Of a DNA stretch of 64,000 bases, positions 17,246 through 26,777 are shown piece by piece. Source of the DNA: Mangrovimonas xylaniphaga (lineage in GTDB: Bacteria; Bacteroidota; Bacteroidia; Flavobacteriales; Flavobacteriaceae); assembly GCF_001280435.1 (NCBI RefSeq), contig NZ_LBIP01000022.1, positions 1 to 64,000 on the forward strand, given 5' to 3'. Every line of letters begins with the position of its first letter. Positions within the stretch are counted from its first letter, which is position 1. The notes beneath the pieces were generated by a model. It did not search any database. It was not told where the DNA came from and saw only the letters and a list, made by a program, of their open reading frames with translations. A program made the position numbers and the translations under genes.

Positions 17246-18937
17246 ATGCAACTTTCAGAACAAGAACTCGTAAGAAGAGAGAAATTAACCAAACTTCGTG
17301 AATTGGGAATCAATCCCTATCCTGCCAACCTCTACCCTGTAGACCACACGTCTAAACAGGTGAAGGAGAATTTTGAAGAAGGCAAAAAAGTGGTGGTAGC
17401 TGGTCGATTAATGTCCATGAGAGTTCAAGGAAAAGCATCCTTTGCACAGCTTCAGGATTCTGAAGGAAAAATACAAGTGTACTTCAACAGAGACGAAATC
17501 TGTCCAGGTGAAGACAAAACCAAATACAACGAAGTCTTTAAAAAATTATTGGATTTTGGAGATTTTATAGGAATTGAAGGTAAATTGTTCCTTACACAAG
17601 TAGGCGAAAAAACCATTATGGTAAAAGACTTTACCGTATTGAGCAAGTCCTTAAAACCATTACCACTTCCTAAAGAAAAAGATGGTGTGGTATATGATGC
17701 CTTTACAGATCCGGAACAACGTTACAGACAACGTTACGCCGATTTAGTGGTAAATCCACAAGTGAAAGAAGTGTTTGTAAAGCGCACCAAACTCTTCAAT
17801 GCCATGCGTCAGTTTTTTAACGACTCTGGCTATTTTGAGGTAGAAACTCCTGTATTGCAACCTATTCCGGGTGGTGCAGCAGCGAGACCGTTTATCACGC
17901 ACCACAACTCTTTGGACATTCCATTGTACATGCGAATCGCCAACGAGCTTTACCTAAAACGTCTGATTGTTGGTGGGTTTGATGGTGTATATGAATTCTC
18001 CAAAAACTTCCGTAACGAAGGAATGGACAGAACCCACAACCCAGAATTTACGGCTATGGAAATTTATGTAGCCTATAAAGATTATAACTGGATGATGGAT
18101 TTCTGTGAACAACTGTTGGAGCACTGCGCCATCGCCGTAAACGGAACTACAGAAGCTACCTTTGGAGAGCACAAAATAAACTTCAAGGCACCGTACAAAC
18201 GCGTAACCATGGCCGATTCCATTAAGGAATTTACAGGCTTTGACATCACAGGAAAATCTGAAGATGAAATACGAGCTGCCGCCAAAGGCATGGGTATTGA
18301 AGTAGATGATACCATGGGTAAAGGAAAATTGATCGATGAGATTTTTGGTGAGAAATGTGAAGGTAACTACATTCAGCCAACCTTCATTACAGACTACCCA
18401 AAAGAGATGAGCCCATTGTGCAAAGAGCATAGAGAAAATCCTGAGTTGACAGAGCGTTTTGAATTGATGGTATGTGGTAAGGAAATTGCCAATGCCTATT
18501 CAGAGTTGAACGACCCTATCGACCAAAGAGAACGTTTCGAACACCAATTGAAATTGGCCGAAAAAGGAGACGACGAAGCAACGCAGTTTATCGACTTCGA
18601 CTTCCTAAGAGCTTTGGAATACGGAATGCCTCCTACATCTGGAATGGGAATTGGAATGGACCGTTTGATCATGTTCTTGACCAACAACCAATCCATCCAA
18701 GAAGTACTGTTCTTCCCGCAAATGAAACCGGAAAGAAAAGGACCAGAAATGAACGAGGAGGAAAAAGCTCTGTTCGAACTTTTAAAAGCAGAATCTCCTA
18801 TAGACTTAAACACCTTAAAAGTGAAGTCTGGATTGAGCAATAAAAAATGGGACAAAACCATTAAAGGTCTTACCAAACATGGTGTGGCCAAAGTAAACAA
18901 AACTGAAGAAGGACTTTTTGTAGAAGCCGTTAGCTAA
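17246..18937 (+). CDS. lysS: Lysine--tRNA ligase (class II)
   Basis: LysRS charges tRNA-Lys. The 563-residue protein has the OB-fold anticodon-binding domain (~50-150) and a class II core with motif 1 around FNDSGYFEVETPVLQPIPGG, motif 2 (FRNEGMDRTHNPEFT) and motif 3 (GMGIGMDRLIMFL). It is about 60 residues longer than E. coli LysS. The extra C-terminal segment (~500-563, ALFELLKAESPIDLNTLKVK and onward) looks like a small winged-helix-like unit. It has its own terminator. Confidence 0.97.
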   Translation: MQLSEQELVRREKLTKLRELGINPYPANLYPVDHTSKQVKENFEEGKKVVVAGRLMSMRVQGKASFAQLQDSEGKIQVYFNRDEICPGEDKTKYNEVFKKLLDFGDFIGIEGKLFLTQVGEKTIMVKDFTVLSKSLKPLPLPKEKDGVVYDAFTDPEQRYRQRYADLVVNPQVKEVFVKRTKLFNAMRQFFNDSGYFEVETPVLQPIPGGAAARPFITHHNSLDIPLYMRIANELYLKRLIVGGFDGVYEFSKNFRNEGMDRTHNPEFTAMEIYVAYKDYNWMMDFCEQLLEHCAIAVNGTTEATFGEHKINFKAPYKRVTMADSIKEFTGFDITGKSEDEIRAAAKGMGIEVDDTMGKGKLIDEIFGEKCEGNYIQPTFITDYPKEMSPLCKEHRENPELTERFELMVCGKEIANAYSELNDPIDQRERFEHQLKLAEKGDDEATQFIDFDFLRALEYGMPPTSGMGIGMDRLIMFLTNNQSIQEVLFFPQMKPERKGPEMNEEEKALFELLKAESPIDLNTLKVKSGLSNKKWDKTIKGLTKHGVAKVNKTEEGLFVEAVS

Positions 18938-18966
18938 CATCCGGCCTCAACATCAAATTGTCCACG

Positions 18967-18997
18967 AAAAAGAACCGTTCCCCAATGCGGTTCTTTT
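18967..18997 (+). terminator. lysS terminator
   Basis: AAAAAGAACCG pairs with CGGTTCTTTTTTT around a short loop, 30 bases after the lysS stop. Confidence 0.85.
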
Positions 18998-19233
18998 TTT
19001 ATGCCTATACGTCAGGCCTTATCTCCCTGAAACCAATCATGCTTTAGCGTTACACTCTAATATTTCAAATAAAAAATTAAGATAATTCTGATAAATCCTC
19101 CCTGAAAAGCACATTTTAATTACATTAGTAACAGTTATTTATCTTAGTTAAAAAAATATTAAAACCCAATTGGTATTTAACACTTTATACGCTAAACCTT
19201 ATTTTCACGCAATCAATTTAAAACAGCTATATT

Positions 19234-21729
19234 TTGAGAAATTTTTACCTTAAACTACTTCCAGTGATGTCGGCCTTCATGGTCATGACATGTTCCTCCA
19301 CAAAAGAAGTTAGCAAATCTAAGGCTACAGTATCTTCTGGGCCAGTATCGTCTCCAGAGAAATCTAATGGAGACATGAAACCTTATGATAAAGTAATTAC
19401 AAGCAGTGCAAAAACTGACAAAGGTCTTTTTACTGTCCATAAAATAGACGAAAACTATTTTTATGAAATTCCAGATTCCCTTTTCGAACGCGAAATGCTT
19501 ATGGTAACCCGTATTGCAAAAACAGCCAGCGGACTAGGCTTTGGTGGTGGCAAGCAAAATGAGCAGGTGTTACGCTGGCAAAAAAAGGACAAAAAAGTAT
19601 TGCTCCGCGTGGTTTCCTATAACGTGGTAGCAGCTGATTCGTTACCAGTACACGAAGCGGTAGTAAATTCCAATTTCGAACCGGTTCTTTACACCTTTCC
19701 TATAAAAACGATCGGTAAGGATTCTACCTCAACCGTGATTGATGTTACTGATCTATTTGAAAAAGATGTAAAAGCCATCGGACTTCCTGAAGGCACTAGA
19801 AAACGTTATAAGGTCACAAGATTGGAAAGTGACAAATCCTATATTGAAAGCGTTAAAAGTTACCCTAAAAACCTAGAGGTAAGACATGTAAAAACCTATA
19901 ACGCCGGAAACCCTCCTTCCAACTCAAGTACAGGAACCATTTCTATTGAATTGAGCAATTCGATGATTTTGTTACCTGAAATCCCAATGAAACGTCGCTA
20001 TTTCGACGAGCGCGTTGGTTGGTTTACCACCTCGCAAACCGATTACGGCCTGGAAGCTCAAAGAAGTAAAGATGTGGAGTTTTTGGATCGTTGGAGATTG
20101 GAAGTAAAAGATGAAGACATCGAAAAATTCAACCGTGGTGAATTAGTGGAGCCTAAAAAGCAAATTGTATACTATATCGATCGTGCCACTCCAGAAAAAT
20201 GGAGAAAATACATTAAGCAAGGGATTGAAGATTGGCAAGTAGCCTTTGAAGCCGCCGGTTTTAAAAATGCTATCATTGCCAAAGACCCTCCAACTCCAGA
20301 AGAAGACCCAGAGTGGAGCCCTGAGGACGTTCGTTATTCTGTAGTGCGTTACTTGGCCTCCCCTATTCCAAATGCCAACGGACCACACGTAAGTGACCCA
20401 AGAACCGGTGAAATTTTGGAAAGCGACATTAACTGGTACCACAACGTAATGTCCTTATTGCGAGGTTGGTTTTTTGTTCAAACAGCTGCCATCAATCCAG
20501 ACGCCCAATCACCTGAGTTTAAGGATGAAGTCATGGGGCGCTTGATTCGTTTTGTATCTTCTCACGAAGTTGGGCACACCTTAGGATTGCCTCACAACTG
20601 GGCCAGCAGCGTTGCCTATCCGGTTGAAAAACTGAGAGATCCAGAATTCACAAAAAAATACAGCACTGCTCCTTCCATTATGGATTATGCGCGTTTCAAT
20701 TATGTAGCACAACCTGAAGATGGCGATGTAGCCTTGATGCCTAATATTGGAATCTATGATAAATACGCTATTTCTTGGGGATACCGCCCAATCTTAGGTA
20801 AAACCGCTGAGGAAGAAAAAGCAACTTTAGACCAATGGATTTTGGAGCACGCAGGAGATCCTTTATACCGTTTCGGTCACCAACAAGTGGGTGACATCGT
20901 GGACCCAAGTTCCCAAAGAGAAGATTTGGGAGACGATGCAATTTTAGCTAGTGAATATGGAATTAAAAACTTAAAAAGAATTGTTCCTAACTTAATTAAA
21001 TGGACTTCAGAACCAGGTGAGGATTATTCCGATTTGGATGAAATGTACGGTCATGTGGTATCGCAGTATAAGCGTTACATGGGCCATGTGTCTGTTAATA
21101 TTGGAGGTGTTTATGAATACTACAAAACTTCAGAACAAGAAGGTCCCGTGTACATACCAGTTCCTAAGGAACACCAAAAGAACGCCCTTAAATTTGTAAA
21201 CGAGCAATTGTTTGCAACTCCTGAATGGCTAATTGACAAAGATATCTTTGGTAGAATAGAATATTCTGGAGCTGTGGAGCGTATCAGAAAACTGCAATCT
21301 GATATCTTGGACGACATTTTAAGTTTGGGTAGAATGCAACGCTTGATTGAAACACAAACGCTATATGGAAATTCTGCCTATGCCTTAACCGATATGATGA
21401 AAGACTTGAGAAATGGTGTTTGGAGCGAATTGAAAAGTGGAAAGTCCATTGAAACCTACCGACGCAACTTACAACGTGCACACATTGATAGATTAGCCTA
21501 TTTAATGACGGCCGACAGTCAAAAGAAAGCACCTACCTTTGGAGGCTATCAAAAATCGACGGCTGTCACTACAAGTCAATCGGATATTAGAGCGGTTGTA
21601 AGAGCAGAATTGAAGTCTTTGGAAAGTGCCATTAAATCTGGTTTAAACAGAACCAACGACCAATTGAGCAGAATTCATTTGCAAGATGCCCTAGAGCGTA
21701 TCGATGCTATTTTGAATCCTAAATCGTAA
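19234..21729 (+). CDS. Zinc-dependent metalloprotease, DUF5117/DUF5118 type
   Basis: The 831-residue protein carries HEVGHTLGLPH (~445-455), an HExxHxxGxxH zinc site of metzincin type, followed by the conserved SIMDYARFNYVAQPED, which supplies the Met-turn. The N-terminal part has the DUF5118/DUF5117 pattern, including GLFTVHKIDENYFYEIPDSL. The start appears to be TTG at 19234, giving MRNFYLKLLPVMSAFMVMTC, a lipoprotein-like signal with Cys20. An internal ATG at residue 12 would leave a signal without basic residues. Substrate is unknown; cell-envelope or periplasmic proteolysis is inferred. Confidence 0.85.
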   Translation: MRNFYLKLLPVMSAFMVMTCSSTKEVSKSKATVSSGPVSSPEKSNGDMKPYDKVITSSAKTDKGLFTVHKIDENYFYEIPDSLFEREMLMVTRIAKTASGLGFGGGKQNEQVLRWQKKDKKVLLRVVSYNVVAADSLPVHEAVVNSNFEPVLYTFPIKTIGKDSTSTVIDVTDLFEKDVKAIGLPEGTRKRYKVTRLESDKSYIESVKSYPKNLEVRHVKTYNAGNPPSNSSTGTISIELSNSMILLPEIPMKRRYFDERVGWFTTSQTDYGLEAQRSKDVEFLDRWRLEVKDEDIEKFNRGELVEPKKQIVYYIDRATPEKWRKYIKQGIEDWQVAFEAAGFKNAIIAKDPPTPEEDPEWSPEDVRYSVVRYLASPIPNANGPHVSDPRTGEILESDINWYHNVMSLLRGWFFVQTAAINPDAQSPEFKDEVMGRLIRFVSSHEVGHTLGLPHNWASSVAYPVEKLRDPEFTKKYSTAPSIMDYARFNYVAQPEDGDVALMPNIGIYDKYAISWGYRPILGKTAEEEKATLDQWILEHAGDPLYRFGHQQVGDIVDPSSQREDLGDDAILASEYGIKNLKRIVPNLIKWTSEPGEDYSDLDEMYGHVVSQYKRYMGHVSVNIGGVYEYYKTSEQEGPVYIPVPKEHQKNALKFVNEQLFATPEWLIDKDIFGRIEYSGAVERIRKLQSDILDDILSLGRMQRLIETQTLYGNSAYALTDMMKDLRNGVWSELKSGKSIETYRRNLQRAHIDRLAYLMTADSQKKAPTFGGYQKSTAVTTSQSDIRAVVRAELKSLESAIKSGLNRTNDQLSRIHLQDALERIDAILNPKS

Positions 21730-21747
21730 ACAAAGAACATATTCAAA

Positions 21748-21786
21748 ATAAAAAAGCTTCAGAAGTAACTCTGAAGCTTTTTTTGT
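21748..21786. terminator. Bidirectional terminator between converging proteases
   Basis: AAAAAAGCTTCAGA pairs with TCTGAAGCTTTTTT. It lies between the plus-strand metalloprotease (ending 21729) and the minus-strand M49-like gene (ending 21805). Confidence 0.85.
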
Positions 21787-21804
21787 GTTTATATAAATTG
21801 TATG

Positions 21805-23457
21805 CTACAATCCTAAAACCTCTGTTCCTTGCTCGTAAATAACATCCACAGGGATATTGGAAGCACTCAATCTATCCAAATCACTTTGAAGCTCATTTGA
21901 AATAGCAGCCTTTTCAGCCACCAATGCTTCTACTCCAGCATAATCACCGTCACCTTGAAGTTTCAAAATCAGACCTGACAAATCTTTCATGGCTACAATC
22001 ATGTTATCGTAGTTCACTTTATAAGTTCCATCTTCAGATCGAGAGAAAGCTCCTTTTTCCTTAAAGAAATTGAAACGGATCATGTTTGCTTTTCCATGGG
22101 CCGAGGATGCACCAAAACGCACCGAACGGAAAATACTCGCCATAAACGTGGTCATATAATCCTTCATATCCCCATCAATTTCACCTTTCTCATGCAATTG
22201 CTGAACCATATACAATCCTAATACATCCGCCTTCCCTTCTTCCAAAGCACTAGACAATTCCTTAAGCGACTCTCTAACGGTTCCTTTTCCATTAATAGTA
22301 TTTTTAACACCCAAACCATGAGCCACTTCATGGAACATAGTATTGGCAAAAAAGGCATCAAACGTGATGTGGCCACGTTGACTTTCATCAATCAAAACTT
22401 CTGAAATAGGCACTAAAATCTTATCAAATTTAGCTCGCATAGCATTTTTCAACTGTAAGCGTCTTGTTCCCTTTTTCAATTGTACTTCTTCATCATTTGG
22501 TAAGTTGATGGCAATAGTTTTACTACCGGCATTACAATCTCCAGCATAATAAACCACGTCATAAGCATTCAGGTCACTAGCGGTTCCTGGAGTTTCTGTT
22601 TTATAAGCTTCTTCCACCGGCAAGTTCTTTTGAAGTTCTGGCAAAAAGCTTGCAAAACGTGCCAATTTAGCACTCCAATCTTGATCTTTAATCAATACAT
22701 AAGCTTCGTGTGATGCCTTGTTTCCAAACATCTGATCTTCATAAGTTTCGATTGGACCAATCACGATATCCAAAGTATTTGATTTCATATCCATCCAAGC
22801 CAAATCACTTGGTTGGTAGTTATCCGTTAAAAGGGCATTTGCTCTCAACTCTAAATAAGCCTTCAAACCGGCATCTTCCGCCAAAGTAGAGGCTTCCATC
22901 AATAAAGCGGCCACTTCCTTAACTTCCGTTTCAAATTGTTGGTGGTAAGGAATGGAATATAGTTTTCCGTTCTCATCACGACGTACAAAATTGTAAATAC
23001 TGTTTTTATCTTCAATCTCAGCAGCTTTAAACTCTTCTGCCGTCATATCCTTAGGATAATAATTAGCGCCTAAAGGCTTCTCCCAAACACCTTTTACAAA
23101 CGGTTTGTTACCATCCAAACGGTCCCATGGTCCATAATTGATAATAGTAAAGGTTTTAGTGTCTGGATCTGAAATAGAATTCAGCAAAGCGTCCTTGTCT
23201 CCATAAGCTTCATACCAAAACAAATCATTCATCTTTTCAGCTGCCTGAATTAAAATAGGTAACATTTTACGTTCGTTTTCGGTAAGCTTGGAAATATCGG
23301 AAGTAAGTTTTACCGAAACATATTTGTTCAACTTTTTGGTCATGTCTACCTGAGAGGTTTCCTGAGGTTCTTCTGAGATTACCTCTTCTTTAGTTTTTTC
23401 ATTTTTACATGAGGTTGCCAACACTATTAGTGCCAACATTGCAACAATGTTTTTCAT
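21805..23457 (-). CDS. M49-like (dipeptidyl-peptidase III type) metallopeptidase, lipoprotein
   Basis: The 550-residue protein has a lipoprotein signal (LATSC, Cys17). The zinc site reads MFHEVAHGLG (~372-381), with a downstream EEGKAD (~405-410) providing the third ligand. The DPP III family normally has the hexapeptide HExxGH and EExRAE; here the motif is the pentapeptide HEVAH. The rest (YGPWDRLDGNKPF, NPNDEEV-type turns, TMFHEVAHG, KADVLGLYM) fits the M49-related group often annotated as 'Zn-dependent hydrolase'. Cleavage of dipeptides from peptides is inferred from the family. Confidence 0.8.
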   Translation of the reverse strand: MKNIVAMLALIVLATSCKNEKTKEEVISEEPQETSQVDMTKKLNKYVSVKLTSDISKLTENERKMLPILIQAAEKMNDLFWYEAYGDKDALLNSISDPDTKTFTIINYGPWDRLDGNKPFVKGVWEKPLGANYYPKDMTAEEFKAAEIEDKNSIYNFVRRDENGKLYSIPYHQQFETEVKEVAALLMEASTLAEDAGLKAYLELRANALLTDNYQPSDLAWMDMKSNTLDIVIGPIETYEDQMFGNKASHEAYVLIKDQDWSAKLARFASFLPELQKNLPVEEAYKTETPGTASDLNAYDVVYYAGDCNAGSKTIAINLPNDEEVQLKKGTRRLQLKNAMRAKFDKILVPISEVLIDESQRGHITFDAFFANTMFHEVAHGLGVKNTINGKGTVRESLKELSSALEEGKADVLGLYMVQQLHEKGEIDGDMKDYMTTFMASIFRSVRFGASSAHGKANMIRFNFFKEKGAFSRSEDGTYKVNYDNMIVAMKDLSGLILKLQGDGDYAGVEALVAEKAAISNELQSDLDRLSASNIPVDVIYEQGTEVLGL

Positions 23458-23482
23458 ATAGTTTAGAGAATTTATTTACTGC

Positions 23483-23513
23483 CAAAGTTAGCTATTTACA
23501 CATTAGTTTTCAA
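23483..23513 (-). promoter_or_regulatory. Promoter of the M49-like gene
   Basis: On the minus strand TTG (23511-23513), a 20-base spacer and TAACTTTG (23483-23490) match the Bacteroidetes consensus, 26 bases before the ATG at 23457. Confidence 0.65.
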
Positions 23514-23679
23514 CATAATTGGCAATTGGCTCTTCATTGATAATAACATTGTCTAAAAAAACCCCACTATACTTTGTGATAGGCCCAAAATGTTAACAAC
23601 TAGTTAAAATTCAAACCTTTATTAAACCATTTTTCAAATGAACAGTCTTAGAAGCAGAGTAACGTAAAATCAAAATACC

Positions 23680-24132
23680 ATGAAAAAAATAATTTTAATG
23701 ATGGCCATAGCACTAATTGCTTTTCAGGCCAACGCACAACAAGGCCCTAGAGACTTCCAAAAAGGAAATAGAGGAGACCGCATGGGAATGCTACAAGATT
23801 TAACGCCCGAGCAGGCTTCAGAAATACACACCAAAAGAATGACGTTGAATCTTGATTTAACAGAGGCCCAACAAAAACAAATACAGGTTATCAACCTTGA
23901 AGAAGCCACATATAGAAAGACTCAAATGGAGGCTAGACAAAACATGACCCAGAAGCCTACCAGTGATGAAATGGCTGCGAGAATGAATGCTAGATTGGAC
24001 CATCAAATTGCGTATAAGAAAAAAGTAAAAAACATTTTGACTGAGGAGCAATACCAAAAATGGGAAGAAACAAGGGCTCAGTATCAAAAACAAATGAAAG
24101 GACAAAAAGGGAAATCCCCTAGAAATAGATAG
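23680..24132 (+). CDS. Small periplasmic helical protein, Spy/CpxP-like
   Basis: The 150-residue protein has a Sec signal (residues 1-19, ending ANAQ) and a mostly helical, highly charged body. LTPEQASEIHTKRMTLNLDLTEAQ and ILTEEQYQKWEETR resemble the LTxxQ repeats of Spy/CpxP-type periplasmic chaperones, and the C-terminus is strongly basic (KGQKGKSPRNR). A related smaller protein is encoded next on the same strand. A role in sensing or buffering envelope stress is inferred. Confidence 0.7.
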   Translation: MKKIILMMAIALIAFQANAQQGPRDFQKGNRGDRMGMLQDLTPEQASEIHTKRMTLNLDLTEAQQKQIQVINLEEATYRKTQMEARQNMTQKPTSDEMAARMNARLDHQIAYKKKVKNILTEEQYQKWEETRAQYQKQMKGQKGKSPRNR

Positions 24133-24167
24133 ATTTTTGGTTGGTTAGTTAGTTTTAGTTAGTGGAG

Positions 24168-24200
24168 AAAGCATTGGTTGTAAAAATCAATGCTTTTTTT
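24168..24200 (+). terminator. Terminator after the Spy-like gene
   Basis: AAAGCATTG pairs with CAATGCTTTTTTT across a GTTGTAAAAAT loop, about 35 bases after the stop. Confidence 0.75.
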
Positions 24201-24259
24201 ATTCTTCCGTTTTTAAATTTATTACTTTAGAGTTTAATTTAAAACCTAAACACCTACTT

Positions 24260-24586
24260 ATGAAAAAAATAATTACACTTTGCCTCTTTGTAGGAGCCCT
24301 ATTTTTTGGAGCTGAAAACTTAACCGCTCAAAACACTATTGAAATTAATAAAGTAGCTTCTGAAAAAGCTGAAAACCTAAGAAAGGTCATCAAATTCGAC
24401 ACGAATACTCTTGAGGAAGTATATGAAGCTTACAAAGCTTACGAAACAAAATATCAAGTTATCAGTAAAGACCTAAATGCTAATTGGGAGTCTAAGGTGA
24501 AACTTGATAAAGAATTGGATCAATCCATGAAAAGCATTTTAACTGAAGACCAGTATTTCCAATACAAAAATCTTTCGGCCAATTAA
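24260..24586 (+). CDS. Small secreted helical protein
   Basis: The 108-residue protein has a Sec signal (residues 1-23, ending LTAQ) and a short helical domain with TNTLEEVYEAYKAYETKYQV and the ILTEDQYFQYKNL tail. The tail matches that of the preceding Spy-like protein (ILTEEQYQKWEE), so the two may be distant paralogues. Function is unknown. Terminators lie on both sides, so it is transcribed alone. Confidence 0.65.
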   Translation: MKKIITLCLFVGALFFGAENLTAQNTIEINKVASEKAENLRKVIKFDTNTLEEVYEAYKAYETKYQVISKDLNANWESKVKLDKELDQSMKSILTEDQYFQYKNLSAN

Positions 24587-24608
24587 TTTTCAGATAAAAA
24601 ATACATAT

Positions 24609-24642
24609 AAAAAAAAGCGATTCTAACTGAATCGCTTTTTTT
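24609..24642. terminator. Bidirectional terminator
   Basis: AAAAAAAGCGATTC pairs with GAATCGCTTTTTTT around TAACT. It separates the plus-strand small gene (ending 24586) from the convergent hemL (ending 24648). Confidence 0.85.
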
Positions 24643-24647
24643 ATACT

Positions 24648-25937
24648 TTATTTTAATGTTGCGGCTACTTTATCCACCGCTTTTATAGTGGCATCCAAAT
24701 CTTCATAAGAAAGTGCATCACTTATAAACCATGTTTCAAAGGCACTAGGGGCAATATACACCCCTTCATTAAGCATTCCATGGAAAAAGGCCTTAAACGT
24801 ATCGTTATTTCCCTTAGCAGAGGATTCAAAATCCACTACAGCATCTTCCGCAAAATGTACCGAAATCATAGACCCCACTCTATTGATGGTATGCACGATT
24901 TCGTGTTGCTCCAACACTTCGGCTATTCCTTTATGTAAATAGGCCGTCTTTTCTTCTAGTCTAGTGAATATTTCTGGGGTTCCATTCAATTCCGATAGCA
25001 TAGCCAAACCAGCAGCCATTGCCAGCGGGTTTCCGCTCAAGGTCCCTGCCTGATAAACGGTTCCCAACGGTGCCAAGTAATTCATGATTTCGTTTCTCGC
25101 TGCAAAAGCTCCTACAGGCAAACCACCTCCAATTACTTTCCCAAAACACACGATATCAGCATCTACATTGAATAATTCCTGAGCACCTCCCTTGGCCAAT
25201 CTAAAACCAGTCATGACCTCATCAAAAATCAATAGAATGCTATGTTCATGACAAAGTGCTCTCAACTTCTGGAGGAAATTATCTCTTGGTGGCACACAGC
25301 CCATATTTCCAGCCACAGGCTCCAAAATAATACAGGCTATTTCCCCTGCATTGGCCTCAATAAGCGCTTTTACATTCTCAATGTCATTATATTTAGCCAG
25401 CAAAGTATCTTTTGCCGTTCCTTGCGTTACCCCTGGACTGTTAGGACTCCCGAAAGTTACGGCACCACTTCCTGCTTGGATCAAGAATGAATCACTATGT
25501 CCGTGATAGCAACCTGCAAACTTTATAATTTTATCTTTTCCTGTAAACCCTCTCGCCAAACGCACGGCACTCATACAAGCTTCGGTTCCAGAATTCACAA
25601 AACGGATTTTATCAATATTAGGCACCATAGAAACTGCCAATTCAGCAATCGTGGTTTCTATCTCTGTTGGCATCCCAAAAGAAGTGCCTTTTTTAGCTTT
25701 TTCAATAACCGCTTCAACTACGGGAGGGTGTGCATGACCTAAAATCATAGGTCCCCAAGAGTTGATATAATCTATATAGCGATTGTCATCTTCATCATAT
25801 ACATAAGCACCTTTGGCCGATTTGGCAAAAATTGGTGTTCCTCCTACCGCTTTAAAAGCCCTTACTGGGGAATTCACCCCACCAGGAATCACTTCCTCCG
25901 CCAATTTGAACAGTGCACTACTTCGTTGATATAACAT
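24648..25937 (-). CDS. hemL: Glutamate-1-semialdehyde 2,1-aminomutase
   Basis: HemL converts glutamate-1-semialdehyde to 5-aminolevulinate, the haem precursor. The 429-residue class III PLP enzyme has [13 protein letters not shown] near the N-terminus, the [17 protein letters not shown] cofactor-binding turn, the [10 protein letters not shown] motif, and the PLP Lys in [14 protein letters not shown]. It is last in a minus-strand operon, 2 bases after the glucosaminidase gene, and shares a terminator with the opposing gene. Confidence 0.97.
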   Translation of the reverse strand: MLYQRSSALFKLAEEVIPGGVNSPVRAFKAVGGTPIFAKSAKGAYVYDEDDNRYIDYINSWGPMILGHAHPPVVEAVIEKAKKGTSFGMPTEIETTIAELAVSMVPNIDKIRFVNSGTEACMSAVRLARGFTGKDKIIKFAGCYHGHSDSFLIQAGSGAVTFGSPNSPGVTQGTAKDTLLAKYNDIENVKALIEANAGEIACIILEPVAGNMGCVPPRDNFLQKLRALCHEHSILLIFDEVMTGFRLAKGGAQELFNVDADIVCFGKVIGGGLPVGAFAARNEIMNYLAPLGTVYQAGTLSGNPLAMAAGLAMLSELNGTPEIFTRLEEKTAYLHKGIAEVLEQHEIVHTINRVGSMISVHFAEDAVVDFESSAKGNNDTFKAFFHGMLNEGVYIAPSAFETWFISDALSYEDLDATIKAVDKVAATLK

Positions 25938-25939
25938 CT

Positions 25940-26770
25940 TTAGTTATTTTTAATAATTAACATTTGACCAATACTTAAATCGTTGCTTCTCATACCATTC
26001 AATTCCCTAATCGATTCCACCGATGTATTATAACGCTTGGAAATTGAATACAAGGTATCTCCTTTTACCACTTCATGAGTAGTAACATTATCATTGCTTG
26101 CTACAACATCTTTGGTTGGAGGGGTATAACTTTCCCTTTTCCCTAGAACTTGTTCATCATATTTGTACAATTGGTACCGTTCAATCAAACTGATCAGTTT
26201 CTCTGGATATTTTCTATCGGTAGCATAGCCTGCTGCTCTCAATCCTCTTGCCCAAGATTTATAATCGTCCTGCTTGTAATCGAACAATTTGGCATAACGG
26301 CTTCTCGAAGTCAAAAACGCAGAATGGTCTTCAAAAGAAGATACCGCATGTGTATATTTTCTAAAACATTCCTGAGAGGCATCATCATCATGATAAATTT
26401 TCGGGCCCGTCCATCCATGGCATTTGATACCGAAATGGTTATTGGCCTCAACTGCCAATCGTGCTTGACCGGAACCAGATTCCAAAATACCTTGTGCCAA
26501 AGTGATACTTGCTGGAATTTTATACTTACGCATTTCTTCCATGGCAATGGCATTGAAATTAGCTATGTACGCTTCGGTAGCACTGGCATAGGTTTTAGGA
26601 GGTGTAGTGCTACTGGTTTCTTGAGAACTTTTAGGCTCTTCAGGTTTCACATCCACCTGAACGGAAACGGTTCTTCGGGGTACATCTTTCTTTTTGGTAA
26701 CCACAGTCCTTTTGGACCCACATCCTACTAAAAACATTCCTGTTAAGGCTACTAAAACTATGCGCTTCAT
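25940..26770 (-). CDS. Peptidoglycan glucosaminidase lipoprotein with LysM domain
   Basis: The 276-residue protein has a lipoprotein signal (FLVGC, Cys17) and a Lys/Pro/Ser/Thr-rich linker to about residue 65. Next is a FlgJ/LytD-type glucosaminidase domain (~66-210) with the catalytic-Glu segment [20 protein letters not shown] and [10 protein letters not shown]-terminal LysM module follows (~230-274, [28 protein letters not shown], given here as its key span). It cuts peptidoglycan glycan strands in the periplasm. It lies 7 bases after the PLP-enzyme gene and 2 before hemL. Confidence 0.93.
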   Translation of the reverse strand: MKRIVLVALTGMFLVGCGSKRTVVTKKKDVPRRTVSVQVDVKPEEPKSSQETSSTTPPKTYASATEAYIANFNAIAMEEMRKYKIPASITLAQGILESGSGQARLAVEANNHFGIKCHGWTGPKIYHDDDASQECFRKYTHAVSSFEDHSAFLTSRSRYAKLFDYKQDDYKSWARGLRAAGYATDRKYPEKLISLIERYQLYKYDEQVLGKRESYTPPTKDVVASNDNVTTHEVVKGDTLYSISKRYNTSVESIRELNGMRSNDLSIGQMLIIKNN

Positions 26771-26777
26771 ATGCTAT

